A stretch of 64,000 nt of DNA from Salegentibacter sp. (GCA_017795085.1 CP051246.1:4404514-4468513); one strand, 5' to 3'; shown: positions 1 to 9,472, numbered from the stretch's first letter. Notes: generated from the letters alone by a model not told the origin. A program made the numbers and translations.

Positions 1-2
1 CT

Positions 3-761
3 TTACTTCAGGTAGACCTGAAATGGGAAGACCCGCAGACCAACCGTAGTATGTTTTCAAAAGAAATCAAAGCGCTTTCAGAAGATATCGATTTGATTAT
101 TCTGCCGGAAATGTTCACGACAGGGTTTAGTATGAATGCCGAAGAATTAGCAGAAAAAAACGACGGCTTAAGTCTGCAATGGATGCGGGAAATGGCAAAA
201 CTTAAAGATGCGGCGCTAACCGGAAGCCTTATTATTACTGAAAATAACAATTACTATAACCGCCTGTTTTTTGTTTTTCCTGATGGCAGTTATAAGAGTT
301 ATGATAAACGCCACACCTTTACCCTAGCAAAAGAAGATAAAACTTACACGGCGGGAAAAGATCGCTTAATTATTGAATATAAAGGGTGGAAGGTTTGTCC
401 GTTAATATGTTATGATCTTCGTTTTCCGGTTTTTTCCAGGAATACTGAAGAGTACGATCTTTTAATTTATGTGGCAAATTGGCCGGCAAAACGCGTTGCC
501 GCCTGGGATACACTTTTAAAAGCCCGCGCCATCGAAAATATGAGTTATTGCATTGGCGTAAACCGTACCGGAAAAGATGGCGATGGTTATGAATATAACG
601 GGCATACTGCAATCTACGATGTACTTGGGAAAAACCTAACCGGCGAAAATCGGGAAGCACCTTTTGTAACTGAAGTTTTGCTTGAAAAATCCCATATTAA
701 GGAAAATCGTGAAAAGCTAAAATTTCTACAGGATCGGGATGAGTTTAATCTAACCGAATAG
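3..761 (+). CDS. omega-amidase (carbon-nitrogen hydrolase), 5' end outside window
   Basis: The gene is cut by the left window edge: the frame is open from base 3 and the residues before the ATG at 51 (LQVDLKWEDP) look like the family N-terminus, so that ATG is internal. It is a nitrilase-fold hydrolase of the YafV/omega-amidase branch, known to convert alpha-ketoglutaramate or alpha-ketosuccinamate to the 2-oxoacid plus ammonia in the cytoplasm. The catalytic triad is visible: Glu20 in PEMFTTGF, Lys86 in SYDKRHTF and Cys120 in LICYDLRFP (numbered from base 51). The 3' end overlaps the convergent lipoprotein gene by 17 bases. The substrate is inferred from the subfamily only. Confidence 0.88.
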   Translation, partial: LLQVDLKWEDPQTNRSMFSKEIKALSEDIDLIILPEMFTTGFSMNAEELAEKNDGLSLQWMREMAKLKDAALTGSLIITENNNYYNRLFFVFPDGSYKSYDKRHTFTLAKEDKTYTAGKDRLIIEYKGWKVCPLICYDLRFPVFSRNTEEYDLLIYVANWPAKRVAAWDTLLKARAIENMSYCIGVNRTGKDGDGYEYNGHTAIYDVLGKNLTGENREAPFVTEVLLEKSHIKENREKLKFLQDRDEFNLTE

Positions 762-2367
762 GTTCGTTGATATCCCAATTTGAGCGAACCTCTAGCGTAT
801 CTTGATAATAACGAACTTCTTCGGGTTGGCGTTTTTCAAGATGATTTCCTGTATCCCATTTGTGATTTTCATTATCATCATAAATCACTCGAACAAGATA
901 TTTTCCGGGTTTTAAATATTGAAAATTAAAGCGAGTTTTATTCTCTGAAATTTGTTCTGAAATAACTTTGCCCTCAGGGTCGGTTATTTGGACAATTATA
1001 GGAAAGCGGTTCACATTCTGAAAGGTTAATATCAAGTTTCCGTAATCGGAATACGGATTGGTTTTTACGGTTTTGGCGATGGTGTCGTTGGTCTCGCCAA
1101 ACAAATCGGTAAAAGCGCCCGGTAAAGCCTGAATATTATAAGAATTGGCCTCTTTTTTTTCAAAATGCAGGATTACTTCATTTTGCAATGGCCGGAACTC
1201 GGTATTAAAATCTACCATAGCAGAATCGGCGTCGCGAATACTTATCAGATCGTCGTTATGTACTGTTAAGGGTGTTTTTCCGCGGAAAATAAAATCTTGC
1301 TCAAACTCAATACTGCTGCCGGGCTCGGTAGAAATACTTAACGAATCCCGTTCTATATTAGTGATTTCGGTATCTAAAGTATCCCGACGCTTTGGGCTTA
1401 CTACTTCAAAGGCCAGGCTGTCGGTCTCTTCCATTTGATTGTACCATAAATACAGGGTATCGGTTTCAAGATCTTTTGTTATGCGGGTTTTAATATCATT
1501 AGAAGGCGGATTTAGCAAATTAATTTGAATACTGTCAAAATCAGTAGTCCCTTCATAACCAATTAAAATCTGGTTTCCTTTTAAAAGTTTGGGGCGTGGT
1601 TCAGGTTCAAATTTCAGTTTTTCTTTAAACATTGAAATTTCATGATATAGGGAATCTCCCGGCTTTACTTCAATAAAATCTTCTACAAAACCAATTTTTT
1701 CTGATTTTGGGTTGAAATTATAATTAGCATTGTCGTCTTGTACGGCCACCATTTGATAAGTGCCTTCCTTTAAATTTTCCAATTCAAAAGTATGAACACT
1801 GTCTTTGGAATAGGTAACATATCGCGGTGTTTTTTTATATACTGCAGAATCGGAAAATGCGGTGTCTTTTTCATATAAAAAGATAGAAACAATTTCTTCG
1901 GGCTCTTTTAAATAGGCATCACGAATTTTACCGTATACTGAAAGTGAATCCAAATAATCGCCGGTAGAAAATACGTATTTAAAATAGGGCAATTCGTTCC
2001 CTTCATTGTTGTCTACAATACTTTTTCCAAAATTGATGGTGTAGGTGGTATTTTCCTGAAGCGTATCAAGAATTTCAATTAAAATATCTTTTCGCGAACT
2101 TCCCATAGGTAGAATGCTAGGCTTGGTTTCCATAGGTGGTGAAATGAGAATCTGCTGCTGCGGGTTTTCCAATTTTAAATATTCATTAAAAAAAATCCTA
2201 ATTTCTTCTTTATTGAAATTGATAGAATAATTTTCAGGCGTAGCCCTTAAAAATTTTGGAGGTTCTTCATCTTTGGGGCCACCTTCGGGCATCCCTTTTT
2301 TGGCACATTGTACCAAAGTGAAGAGAAGAATTAGCACTAAAATTATATTCGGAATTCGTTTAAGCAT
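745..2367 (-). CDS. Ig-like domain (Big_5) lipoprotein
   Basis: About 540 residues. I start at the ATG at 2367 rather than an in-frame upstream one, because it places a clean lipoprotein signal at the N-terminus: a hydrophobic stretch ending in FTLVQC, the Cys being the lipidated residue. The mature protein opens with a CAKKGMPEGGPKDEEPP stretch followed by a bacterial Ig-like domain (roughly residues 35-130), typical of a widespread Bacteroidota lipoprotein family of unknown function. The C-terminal half is beta-rich and ends with a GKYLVRVIYDDNENHKWDTG segment resembling a small Ig/DUF fold. It lies just downstream of the comF remnant on the same strand. The role is unknown; surface or periplasmic location is inferred from the lipobox. 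Confidence 0.8.
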   Translation of the reverse strand: MLKRIPNIILVLILLFTLVQCAKKGMPEGGPKDEEPPKFLRATPENYSINFNKEEIRIFFNEYLKLENPQQQILISPPMETKPSILPMGSSRKDILIEILDTLQENTTYTINFGKSIVDNNEGNELPYFKYVFSTGDYLDSLSVYGKIRDAYLKEPEEIVSIFLYEKDTAFSDSAVYKKTPRYVTYSKDSVHTFELENLKEGTYQMVAVQDDNANYNFNPKSEKIGFVEDFIEVKPGDSLYHEISMFKEKLKFEPEPRPKLLKGNQILIGYEGTTDFDSIQINLLNPPSNDIKTRITKDLETDTLYLWYNQMEETDSLAFEVVSPKRRDTLDTEITNIERDSLSISTEPGSSIEFEQDFIFRGKTPLTVHNDDLISIRDADSAMVDFNTEFRPLQNEVILHFEKKEANSYNIQALPGAFTDLFGETNDTIAKTVKTNPYSDYGNLILTFQNVNRFPIIVQITDPEGKVISEQISENKTRFNFQYLKPGKYLVRVIYDDNENHKWDTGNHLEKRQPEEVRYYQDTLEVRSNWDINEPIRLD

Positions 2368-2423
2368 AGAAATGCGCAAATCTTTTGACAAAGAAACGAT
2401 TATTTTAGCTTTTAAAGCAAGCC

Positions 2424-3102
2424 TCAAATAGTAATTGCCATAGTAGCCATACTAATTTTAACGCCATTTATCTTTTGCAATTTATGCGCACAGGCTTCCA
2501 GGGTGGCGCCCGTAGTAATGAGATCATCTACTAACAAAAGGTGTTTATTTTTCACTTTTTGTTCATTTTCTATCATAAAAGTCTCTTCAATCTGCCCCTA
2601 ACGGGCCAAGCGTTTTTTAAGAGTTTGACTTTGGGTGGTTGATTTTTTTACCAAAACTTATCTTCATACTTAATTTCGAGTTTTTTGCAATCGCTTTACC
2701 AAAACCCTCCACCTGGTTAAATCCGCGGAATTTTAATTTTTTAGGGTGAAGCGGAACCGGGATTACGGTTTCTATAAAATTAAATTGTGAAGAACCGGCA
2801 AGTAATTCGCCGTACCGGTTTCCCAGATATTGCCCAATTTCACGGTGACCGCGGTATTTTAGGTTATGAATGAGCTCTTGAACCATTCCTTTTTTTCTGA
2901 AATATAAGAAGGCGGCGGCATTTTCTATATCCAATCTACCGCTAAATACTTTTTTTACTGCATTTTCGTTATTAAGGTGAAAGTCAGTTAACGGAAGTTT
3001 ATGCAAACAGGTTGTACAAATTATTTTTTCTTTACCTGAAAGTTCGCGGCTACAACAATTGCAAATTTTTGGGTAGAATAGATCAAGTAAATCGTGAAAC
3101 AT
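2424..3102 (-). pseudogene. comF: comF-like phosphoribosyltransferase, broken by frameshift and stop
   Basis: The intact-looking part (3102 to 2617) encodes the ComF N-terminus: a Cys-rich zinc module (CNCCSREL and CTTCLHKLP) and the start of a type I phosphoribosyltransferase domain with PVPLHPKKLKFRGFNQ. It then leaves frame in a run of seven A (minus strand, about 2642-2648). Reading with one A fewer restores KKSTTQSQTLKKRLAR, which meets a TAG where the family usually has Trp, and then continues through the PRPP-binding motif LLLVDDLITTGAT to a natural end, TGA at 2424-2426. Two separate lesions make a real pseudogene more likely than one homopolymer read error. ComF proteins are linked to DNA uptake; with the PRPP loop cut off the product is probably inactive. 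Confidence 0.85.
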
Positions 3103-3166
3103 TTGTTAACAGCTTACGGGTTCAGTAGGCAAAATCCTAAATTTACAAAGTAATTCATAAACTATT

Positions 3167-4051
3167 ATGATGAGTGAGAAAAAGAATAATACGGCTTTAA
3201 AAGTCTTAACCGGGATCCTGGCGATAGCATTGGTAGCTTTGGGTATTTATACAATAAAGTTTTACAATGAAGAAAAGGAAAACCAGGAAATCCTTCAAAA
3301 GGAAAAGACGGTAATAGAAGATGAATTGAACGACCTGATTATAAAATACGATGAGGCTATAGAAAATAATGAAGTTCTGGATCAGGATTTGGTGAATGCC
3401 CGTGATCGGATTGAACGTTTGTTAGATTCGGTTGAAGATTATGAAGCTACCTATGTCTTAAATACACGCTTACAACGCGAAATTGCCAATTTAAAGGTAG
3501 AACGGGAAAAATTATTCAGAATTGTGGATAGCCTCAGTGCACAAAACCAACGTATAACTAATGCTTTAGACAGTACCAGTATAGCTTTGGAAGAACGTAC
3601 ACGGGTTTCTGATTCATTAAAAGAAACCAATACCAGCCTCTCAAATCAAGTAGATCGCGCGGCTCAACTTAAAATTACCGGACTTAGCGGTGAGGGGGTT
3701 ATTGTGCGCAATAGCGGAAAACTGGTTGAAAACGACCGTACCCGTAGGATAGATCAAATTCGTACTTGCTTTACCATTTCTGCCAACGATCTTGCCGGTC
3801 CTGGAGAACGAAATATGTATGTGCAGGTATATAATCCTGATAATGAATTGGTAGGCGATAAAATTGTGGTAGAACACGAAGGTGGTGCCATGGTGTATAG
3901 TGCCAGCTCTAAAGTGTATTACGAAAATAACGAACTTGATGTGTGTCTACTTGCCAATACCGATGAAAATAAGTTAATAGAAGGCAATTACAAAGTATAT
4001 GTTTATGCCGAAGAAGTGCTTTTAGGTACCGGTTCTTTTGATTTGCGATAA
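3167..4051 (+). CDS. membrane-anchored coiled-coil protein
   Basis: 294 residues, conserved in style among Flavobacteriia but without a known function; similar proteins are sometimes labelled chromosome-partitioning proteins without experimental basis. One transmembrane helix lies near residues 13-28 (LTGILAIALVALGIY), followed by a long acidic coiled coil (about 35-170) rich in Glu, Asp, Leu and Asn, and a compact C-terminal beta domain (about 175-294) ending in GTGSFDLR. The C-terminal part would face the periplasm if the short N-terminus is cytoplasmic. A second ATG three bases downstream (3170) is an equally possible start. It is transcribed away from comF and is followed by glyS after about 100 bases. 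Confidence 0.7.
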   Translation: MMSEKKNNTALKVLTGILAIALVALGIYTIKFYNEEKENQEILQKEKTVIEDELNDLIIKYDEAIENNEVLDQDLVNARDRIERLLDSVEDYEATYVLNTRLQREIANLKVEREKLFRIVDSLSAQNQRITNALDSTSIALEERTRVSDSLKETNTSLSNQVDRAAQLKITGLSGEGVIVRNSGKLVENDRTRRIDQIRTCFTISANDLAGPGERNMYVQVYNPDNELVGDKIVVEHEGGAMVYSASSKVYYENNELDVCLLANTDENKLIEGNYKVYVYAEEVLLGTGSFDLR

Positions 4052-4122
4052 CAACTTGCAAAATAAACCATCCTTTATATAAAAATATAAACCGATATAC
4101 ACAAATTTAAACACCGTCTTGA

Positions 4123-4151
4123 TTGTTATCGGGGCGGTTTTTTTATTTTTG
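4123..4151 (+). promoter_or_regulatory. promoter of glyS, apparently leaderless
   Basis: Bacteroidota-type promoter: TTG at 4123-4125, an 18-base spacer, then the -7 box TATTTTTG (matches TAnnTTTG) at 4144-4151. The glyS ATG follows only four bases later at 4156, so a transcript starting at the usual distance from the box would begin at or near the start codon. Confidence 0.6.
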
Positions 4152-4155
4152 CGGT

Positions 4156-5694
4156 ATGGCAAAAAAAGACGATTCCTTTAAAAATGTGATTTCCCATGCT
4201 AAGGAGTATGGGTATATCTTCGCTTCAAGTGAAATTTACGACGGGCTTAGCGCTGTTTATGATTACGGTCAAAATGGTGCTGAACTCAAGAAAAATATCA
4301 AAGAATACTGGTGGAAAAGCATGGTGCAATTACATCAAAACATTGTGGGGCTTGATGCCGCAATTTTAATGCATCCCACCACCTGGAAGGCCTCCGGCCA
4401 CGTTGATGCGTTTAACGATCCTTTAATAGATAATAAAGATTCTAAAAAGCGTTATCGCGCCGATGTGCTGATTGAAGATTATGCTGAAAAAATCAATCAA
4501 AAAGCACAAAAAGAAATTGTAAAAGCCAAAAAGCGCTTTGGAGATAAATTTGATGAAGCGGAATTTGTTACGACCAACCCGCGGGTAATTCGATACAAAA
4601 AAGAGGAAAAGGAAATCCTCGAACGGCTGGCCAAAGCACTTACCGATGAAAACCTGGCCGATGTAAAAGCGCAAATTGAAGAACTGGAAATTGCTTGTCC
4701 TGAAACCGGCTCTAAAAACTGGACCAATGTAAAGCAATTCAATTTGATGTTTGGAACCAAGTTAGGAGCTTCAGCAGAGTCTGCTTCCGATTTATATTTG
4801 AGGCCTGAAACCGCACAGGGAATTTTTGTAAACTTTTCGAATGTGCAGAAAACCGGGCGCATGAAAATTCCTTTTGGAATTGCACAAATAGGAAAAGCGT
4901 TTAGGAATGAAATTGTGGCGCGGCAATTTATTTTCCGCCAACGGGAATTTGAACAGATGGAGATGCAGTTTTTTGTTCGCCCGGGTGAGGAGCTAACCTG
5001 GTTTGAACACTGGAAAGAAACTCGCCAAAAATGGCATGATTCTTTAGGTTTGGGCAAAGAAAATTATCGATTTCATGACCACGAAAAATTGGCGCATTAT
5101 GCTAATGCGGCAACCGATATAGAATTTGATTTCCCCTTTGGGTTTAAAGAATTAGAGGGAATTCACTCCCGAACCGATTTTGACCTGAAGGCCCACGAAG
5201 AACATTCTGGGAAAAAACTACGTTTTTACGATCCTGAGTTAAAGGAGAATTACGTACCTTATGTAATTGAAACCTCCATTGGATTAGACCGGATGTTTTT
5301 GGCAGTTTTTTCGGCCTCTTTAAAAGAAGAGGAATTAGAAGGGGGAAATACTCGTACAGTATTGAAACTTCCGGCAGTGTTAGCGCCTACAAAGGCTGCA
5401 GTATTGCCGCTTGTGAAAAAAGATGGATTACCAGAACTTGCCCAGGAAATTGTAGAGGAGTTAAAATGGGACTTTAGCGTGCAGTATGATGAAAAAGATG
5501 CTATTGGCCGTCGATATCGTCGTCAGGATGCTGTGGGGACACCCCTTTGTATTACCGTAGACCATGATTCTCTGGAAGATAAAAGCGTAACCCTTCGTTA
5601 TCGTGATACCATGGAACAAAAACGGGTAAAAATATCAGAATTGGCAAAGCTTATTCGGGAAGAGGTAGATTTTAAAAATTGGCTTAAAAAATAG
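4156..5694 (+). CDS. glyS: glycine--tRNA ligase, alpha2 type
   Basis: 512 residues. Class II aminoacyl-tRNA synthetase of the homodimeric, eukaryote-like type that charges tRNA-Gly in the cytoplasm. Visible landmarks: the N-terminal catalytic part with HPTTWKASGHV, the class II motif 2 region FRNEIVARQFIFRQREFEQME, motif 3 in the segment VIETSIGLDRMFLAV, and a C-terminal anticodon-binding domain (about 390-512) with YRRQDAVGTPLCITVD. I choose the ATG at 4156: the upstream in-frame ATG at 4123 lies at the -33 element of the promoter and would add an unrelated MLSGRFFYFCG. A strong hairpin terminator follows at 5714. Length is normal for the family. Confidence 0.97.
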   Translation: MAKKDDSFKNVISHAKEYGYIFASSEIYDGLSAVYDYGQNGAELKKNIKEYWWKSMVQLHQNIVGLDAAILMHPTTWKASGHVDAFNDPLIDNKDSKKRYRADVLIEDYAEKINQKAQKEIVKAKKRFGDKFDEAEFVTTNPRVIRYKKEEKEILERLAKALTDENLADVKAQIEELEIACPETGSKNWTNVKQFNLMFGTKLGASAESASDLYLRPETAQGIFVNFSNVQKTGRMKIPFGIAQIGKAFRNEIVARQFIFRQREFEQMEMQFFVRPGEELTWFEHWKETRQKWHDSLGLGKENYRFHDHEKLAHYANAATDIEFDFPFGFKELEGIHSRTDFDLKAHEEHSGKKLRFYDPELKENYVPYVIETSIGLDRMFLAVFSASLKEEELEGGNTRTVLKLPAVLAPTKAAVLPLVKKDGLPELAQEIVEELKWDFSVQYDEKDAIGRRYRRQDAVGTPLCITVDHDSLEDKSVTLRYRDTMEQKRVKISELAKLIREEVDFKNWLKK

Positions 5695-5713
5695 TATTTC
5701 TTTGTATTTATAT

Positions 5714-5755
5714 AAAAAGGGGGCGTTTAATCAATTTTTTAAACGTCCCCTTTTT
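5714..5755. terminator. bidirectional hairpin terminator after glyS
   Basis: A 17-base stem (AAAAAGGGGGCGTTTAA at 5714-5730 against TTAAACGTCCCCTTTTT at 5739-5755, one G-T pair) with an 8-base loop and T/A tails on both sides; it ends the glyS transcript. Confidence 0.88.
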
Positions 5756-5813
5756 GGTGTGGGTAAACCTATATTGATTATTTTTAAAAAATATTTCAAT
5801 TTTGGAGTTCTGA

Positions 5814-8774
5814 ATGGGGCGATATTTATTCTTAATATTATACTTAATTTTCCAGTCGGGGGCGGTAGGGCAGCAATGGGAAACTGCCGGTCCCGTATAT
5901 ATAGATTCAGCACAGGTTGTGCCATCTTCTTCTATTTCAAAGCGAAAACTTGTTCCTCCTTCCAGGGAATTTAAAATTTATAACCCGAGAAACCGGGGGA
6001 TTAATAAAATAGTACCGGGAAAAGGTTTGCCTGCCGTAAAGGATGTTAGCGTGCAAACTAAAATGGGTAAAATAGCTTCAAAGGCTCCGGAGTTCTCATT
6101 TGAAGCCGTTTCCTCACAATCCACGCCTACCGATCCCACCGGCGTAGCCGGGCCTAATCATTATTTAAATGCCTGGAATTCTGGTTTTTCTATTTTTGAT
6201 AAAGAAGGAAACCAAATTTCCCAACCGGCTTCCCTGGCCAGTATTGGTGGGGAATTTACCAATGAAACCCTGGGTGATCCTATTGTTGTTTATGACGAAC
6301 CGGCCAATCGATACATTATTAGTCAGTTTAGCGAGACCCCTGAAAGTTTTTTGATAGCCATTTCCCAGGGGCCTAATCCTGTAACCGATGGCTGGTATAC
6401 GTACCGTTTTACCACCAATGAAGTTTTACCCGATTATCCCAAAATTTCGGTTTGGAGCGATGCTTATTATATTACTACCAATAAAAATTCAGGCTCTGCT
6501 TCTGAAAGTCAGGTGATTTATGCTCTGGAGCGTGATGCTATGTTGGCGGGTGAAAACGCGCAAATTGTTTCTTTTCCGCTTCCGGGAATCAGGACCAACG
6601 GATTTTACAGTCCGGCAGGTTTTAGTGTTACCGGTCCGCAACTTCCAATTGCTGGCAATGCACCTGTTATTTATTTACAAGATGATTCCTGGGCTGGGAT
6701 TAATGAAGATCATTTAAAACTTTGGCTGGTAAATGTAGATTGGAATAATCCTGAAAATTCAAGTATTTCCGAATCCCAGGAACTGGATTCCGATGATGGA
6801 GTTTCGGCATTTAATAGCACTTTTGATGGAGGGTCTTTTTCAAATTTAGCCCAACCTGATGGGGCTCCCGATGTAGATGCTTTACAGGGTGCTATGATGT
6901 ATATGACACAGTATCGGCGATTTGGCAGTCATAATGCTGTGGTGATGAATTTTGTGGTAGATGTTGATCCAACTGCTGCTGAACATGCTGCAGTGCGTTG
7001 GTATGAATTACGCCAAACACAAGATGGTGCGCCCTGGCAGGTATACCAGGAGGGGACTTATGCTCCCGATGGCAGCGACCGGTTTAGCGGTAGTATAGCT
7101 ATAGATCGTGACGGAAATATTGGTTTGGGATATACGGTTTTAAACGATAGTCCGTTGCGAACGGTATATCCTTCCCTGCGTTATACCGGCCGTTACACCG
7201 GAGATCCTTTAGGAAAAATGAGCCTGGAAGAACAAAGCATTATTGAGGGCTTAAGTCCAAACCCCAACTCCCGTTACGGGGATTACGCGCATATGAGTGT
7301 TGATGCCGCTGATGGATTAACATTTTGGCATAACGGAGAAATTTTTGAAGGAGTTGAACGTAAAAACCACGTCGGGGTTTTTAAAATTGCCCCCAACTTT
7401 GATAATGACTTAGGTGTTGTAGCCTTAGAATCGCCGCAAGATGCTGCACTTGATGAGAATGAGGAAGTTCGGGTACGAATTAGGAATTTCGGGCGTGATT
7501 CGCAGTCGGGTTTTGAAGTGAGTTACCGGGTAAATAACGGGGAAACCATTACTCAAACTTTTGAAGAAGAATTACCGGGGACCGCTGCCGCAGAATTCAC
7601 TTTTGAAGAAAGAGCAGATCTTTCTGAAGTAGGGAAAGATTACGAATTTGAAGTAACTACTCATCTTGGAAATGATGAAGATCCTGAAAATAATACCCTT
7701 ACTGAAATAGTACGAAATCTTCCGCCGGTAGATGTTGGGGTAACTTCAATTGATGCCCCAAATACGGGGCAGGGTTTTACTGCTTCAGAAGAAATTACAG
7801 TAAGCATTGAAAACCTGGGGGGCGAAGCTCAAAGCAATATTCCGGTATCGTATCAAATAGGGAATAATTCGCCGGTAGAAGAGGTGTATTCCCAAGAAAT
7901 TCCGGTAGGGGGACAGGCGGTTTATACTTTTTCGCAAATTACTAATCTTTCGGCTACGGGCAGTTATAGAATTAGGTCCAGAACTAATATGGAAGGTGAT
8001 TTCTTTCCTGAAAATGACGGCGAAGAAAAAACCGTGGCCAACCTGAATTGTATTCCTGGAAATAGTGATTGCAGTATTGGTGACGGGATTTCGTTTTTTG
8101 AACTTGAAAATGTACTAAACGAACGTATTCCCTGTGGAAACGGTTATGCCGATTTTATAAGCACTACGACAAATTTAGATCGTTCGCAAAGCAGTTTTGT
8201 GCTTAGGCTACAATCTTATTTTGCCAATGAAAATGATGAACAATTTTCAATGTGGATAGACCTTGATGATAATGGCGTTTTTGATGATGATGAACGTTTA
8301 CTTTCCAGCGAAGTAATCCCTACCGCCAATACCTGGCACGAATACGAATTTAGTTTACCGGCCAATGCGCCTTTGGGGCAGCATATATTGCGCATACAGG
8401 CGGGAGATACCAGTTTTGAAGGAGATATTACCGAGGCTTGTGAACCGATGGATTACGGCACTACACACGATTATTCAGTAAACGTAACCGACAGCACATT
8501 GGATTTGGAAGATTTTATCCTGAATGAAGCTGAATTGCTTGTGCTTACTGAAGAAAATAAACAATTCAGGATTATTTTAGAAACCGAATTTGATGAAACC
8601 TTACGCCTTAGCGTTCATAATATGTTGGGTCAGAAAATACTTGAAAACCAGGTTGAGAATGATGGCAATGCCTATGTTTACGATTTGAATATGAGCCTTG
8701 CGGCCCGTGGGGTTTACTTGTTGCGTATAGGTACGCGGGATGTTGGGAAAGTGAAGCGTTTTATAGTAAAATAA
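5814..8774 (+). CDS. type IX secretion cargo protein with CARDB-like and GEVED-type domains
   Basis: 986 residues. A Sec signal peptide (about 1-19, ending AVGQQ) is followed by a large N-terminal region (about 90-520) rich in Trp, Tyr and Asp that resembles a beta-propeller-like body; I see no known catalytic motif. Two CARDB-like repeats follow (about 535-635 and 640-735, each with the pattern DxGV..ieaP...V.vtIeNlG), then a GEVED-type domain (about 775-895, with MWIDLDDNGVFDDDERLL) and a C-terminal sorting tail (about 910-986, with NMLGQKI and GVYLLRIGT) that directs secretion and surface attachment through the type IX system. A single cytochrome-free, monocistronic gene: terminator upstream, long gap downstream. 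Binding or adhesion is a guess; export is well supported. Confidence 0.88.
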   Translation: MGRYLFLILYLIFQSGAVGQQWETAGPVYIDSAQVVPSSSISKRKLVPPSREFKIYNPRNRGINKIVPGKGLPAVKDVSVQTKMGKIASKAPEFSFEAVSSQSTPTDPTGVAGPNHYLNAWNSGFSIFDKEGNQISQPASLASIGGEFTNETLGDPIVVYDEPANRYIISQFSETPESFLIAISQGPNPVTDGWYTYRFTTNEVLPDYPKISVWSDAYYITTNKNSGSASESQVIYALERDAMLAGENAQIVSFPLPGIRTNGFYSPAGFSVTGPQLPIAGNAPVIYLQDDSWAGINEDHLKLWLVNVDWNNPENSSISESQELDSDDGVSAFNSTFDGGSFSNLAQPDGAPDVDALQGAMMYMTQYRRFGSHNAVVMNFVVDVDPTAAEHAAVRWYELRQTQDGAPWQVYQEGTYAPDGSDRFSGSIAIDRDGNIGLGYTVLNDSPLRTVYPSLRYTGRYTGDPLGKMSLEEQSIIEGLSPNPNSRYGDYAHMSVDAADGLTFWHNGEIFEGVERKNHVGVFKIAPNFDNDLGVVALESPQDAALDENEEVRVRIRNFGRDSQSGFEVSYRVNNGETITQTFEEELPGTAAAEFTFEERADLSEVGKDYEFEVTTHLGNDEDPENNTLTEIVRNLPPVDVGVTSIDAPNTGQGFTASEEITVSIENLGGEAQSNIPVSYQIGNNSPVEEVYSQEIPVGGQAVYTFSQITNLSATGSYRIRSRTNMEGDFFPENDGEEKTVANLNCIPGNSDCSIGDGISFFELENVLNERIPCGNGYADFISTTTNLDRSQSSFVLRLQSYFANENDEQFSMWIDLDDNGVFDDDERLLSSEVIPTANTWHEYEFSLPANAPLGQHILRIQAGDTSFEGDITEACEPMDYGTTHDYSVNVTDSTLDLEDFILNEAELLVLTEENKQFRIILETEFDETLRLSVHNMLGQKILENQVENDGNAYVYDLNMSLAARGVYLLRIGTRDVGKVKRFIVK

Positions 8775-8819
8775 ACTACCTCAAAACAAACTCCCGAGGC
8801 ATTTAAAGATAAATATATT

Positions 8820-8853
8820 TAGATTTGCAAGACATGCTTCGGACCGGAGCATT
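8820..8853 (+). promoter_or_regulatory. -7 promoter box and short hairpin upstream of the DinB-like gene
   Basis: TAGATTTG at 8820-8827 matches the -7 consensus TAnnTTTG. A small GC-rich hairpin (GCTTCGG/CCGGAGC, about 8837-8851) follows within the predicted leader. No clear -33 element was seen. Confidence 0.35.
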
Positions 8854-8884
8854 TAATCTTGATTATAGAGTAAAATAAATAGTT

Positions 8885-9448
8885 GTGAAAACCCAGGAGT
8901 ATATAGATCAAATAGAAGAACTCAGTATAAAATTCAATCGTGAGTTTGGTAATCTTAATGAGGCTGCACTTAACTTTTGTTCCGATAAAAAATCCTGGAG
9001 CATAGGGCAGGTTTTAGAACATCTCGTTTTGGTAAACGAATCTTATTTTCCCCTGTTCAGGGAACTTCAGCAGGGGAATTATAAACTTCCACTTACCGGG
9101 CGTCTGGGGTTTTTAGTAAATTTCTTCGGAAAAACCATTTTAAAATCGGTGCAACCTGAAAATACAAAAAAGACGAAAACTTTTCCGAAATGGCAGCCGG
9201 AAAACAAAACATTTTCAGAAACAATTTTGGATGAATTCAGTAAAGTTCAGGAAGAATTAAAAGATTATATTGAAAAATCAGAGGTTTTACTTGCCCAAAA
9301 AACTATAATTTCTTCTCCGGCCAATAAACATATTGTTTACCGATTGGAAACCGCATTTCAAATTTTATTAATCCATGAAGAGCGACATTTTCAGCAGGCT
9401 ATACGCATAAAATCAAATCTTAAGGAAAGTACTATCACGGATTTGTAA
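8885..9448 (+). CDS. DinB-like domain protein
   Basis: 187 residues, starting with GTG at 8885. A four-helix-bundle protein of the DinB/YfiT-like superfamily, whose members carry a divalent metal on three His residues and include thiol-dependent transferases as well as proteins of unknown role. Candidate metal ligands are His46 in IGQVLEHLV and the pair in LIHEERHFQQA near residue 160; the spacing fits the family. No signal peptide or membrane segment, so cytoplasmic. It stands alone, with its own possible promoter (8820) and the separate exonuclease III promoter downstream. The biochemical activity cannot be stated. Confidence 0.75.
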   Translation: MKTQEYIDQIEELSIKFNREFGNLNEAALNFCSDKKSWSIGQVLEHLVLVNESYFPLFRELQQGNYKLPLTGRLGFLVNFFGKTILKSVQPENTKKTKTFPKWQPENKTFSETILDEFSKVQEELKDYIEKSEVLLAQKTIISSPANKHIVYRLETAFQILLIHEERHFQQAIRIKSNLKESTITDL

Positions 9449-9472
9449 TTAAATGGAATAGCCCTATTTTTG
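9442..9472 (+). promoter_or_regulatory. promoter of exonuclease III gene
   Basis: TTTG at 9442-9445, a 19-base spacer and TATTTTTG at 9465-9472, an almost ideal Bacteroidota promoter. Transcription should start near 9479, giving a leader of about ten bases before the ATG at 9490. Confidence 0.7.

Noticed and set aside
4497-5057. 186-codon open frame on the minus strand
   Set aside because: Lies wholly inside glyS in antisense; Ser/Phe-rich composition typical of a shadow frame.
5702-5974. 90-codon open frame on the plus strand
   Set aside because: Begins inside the glyS terminator and overlaps the signal peptide region of the type IX cargo gene in another frame.
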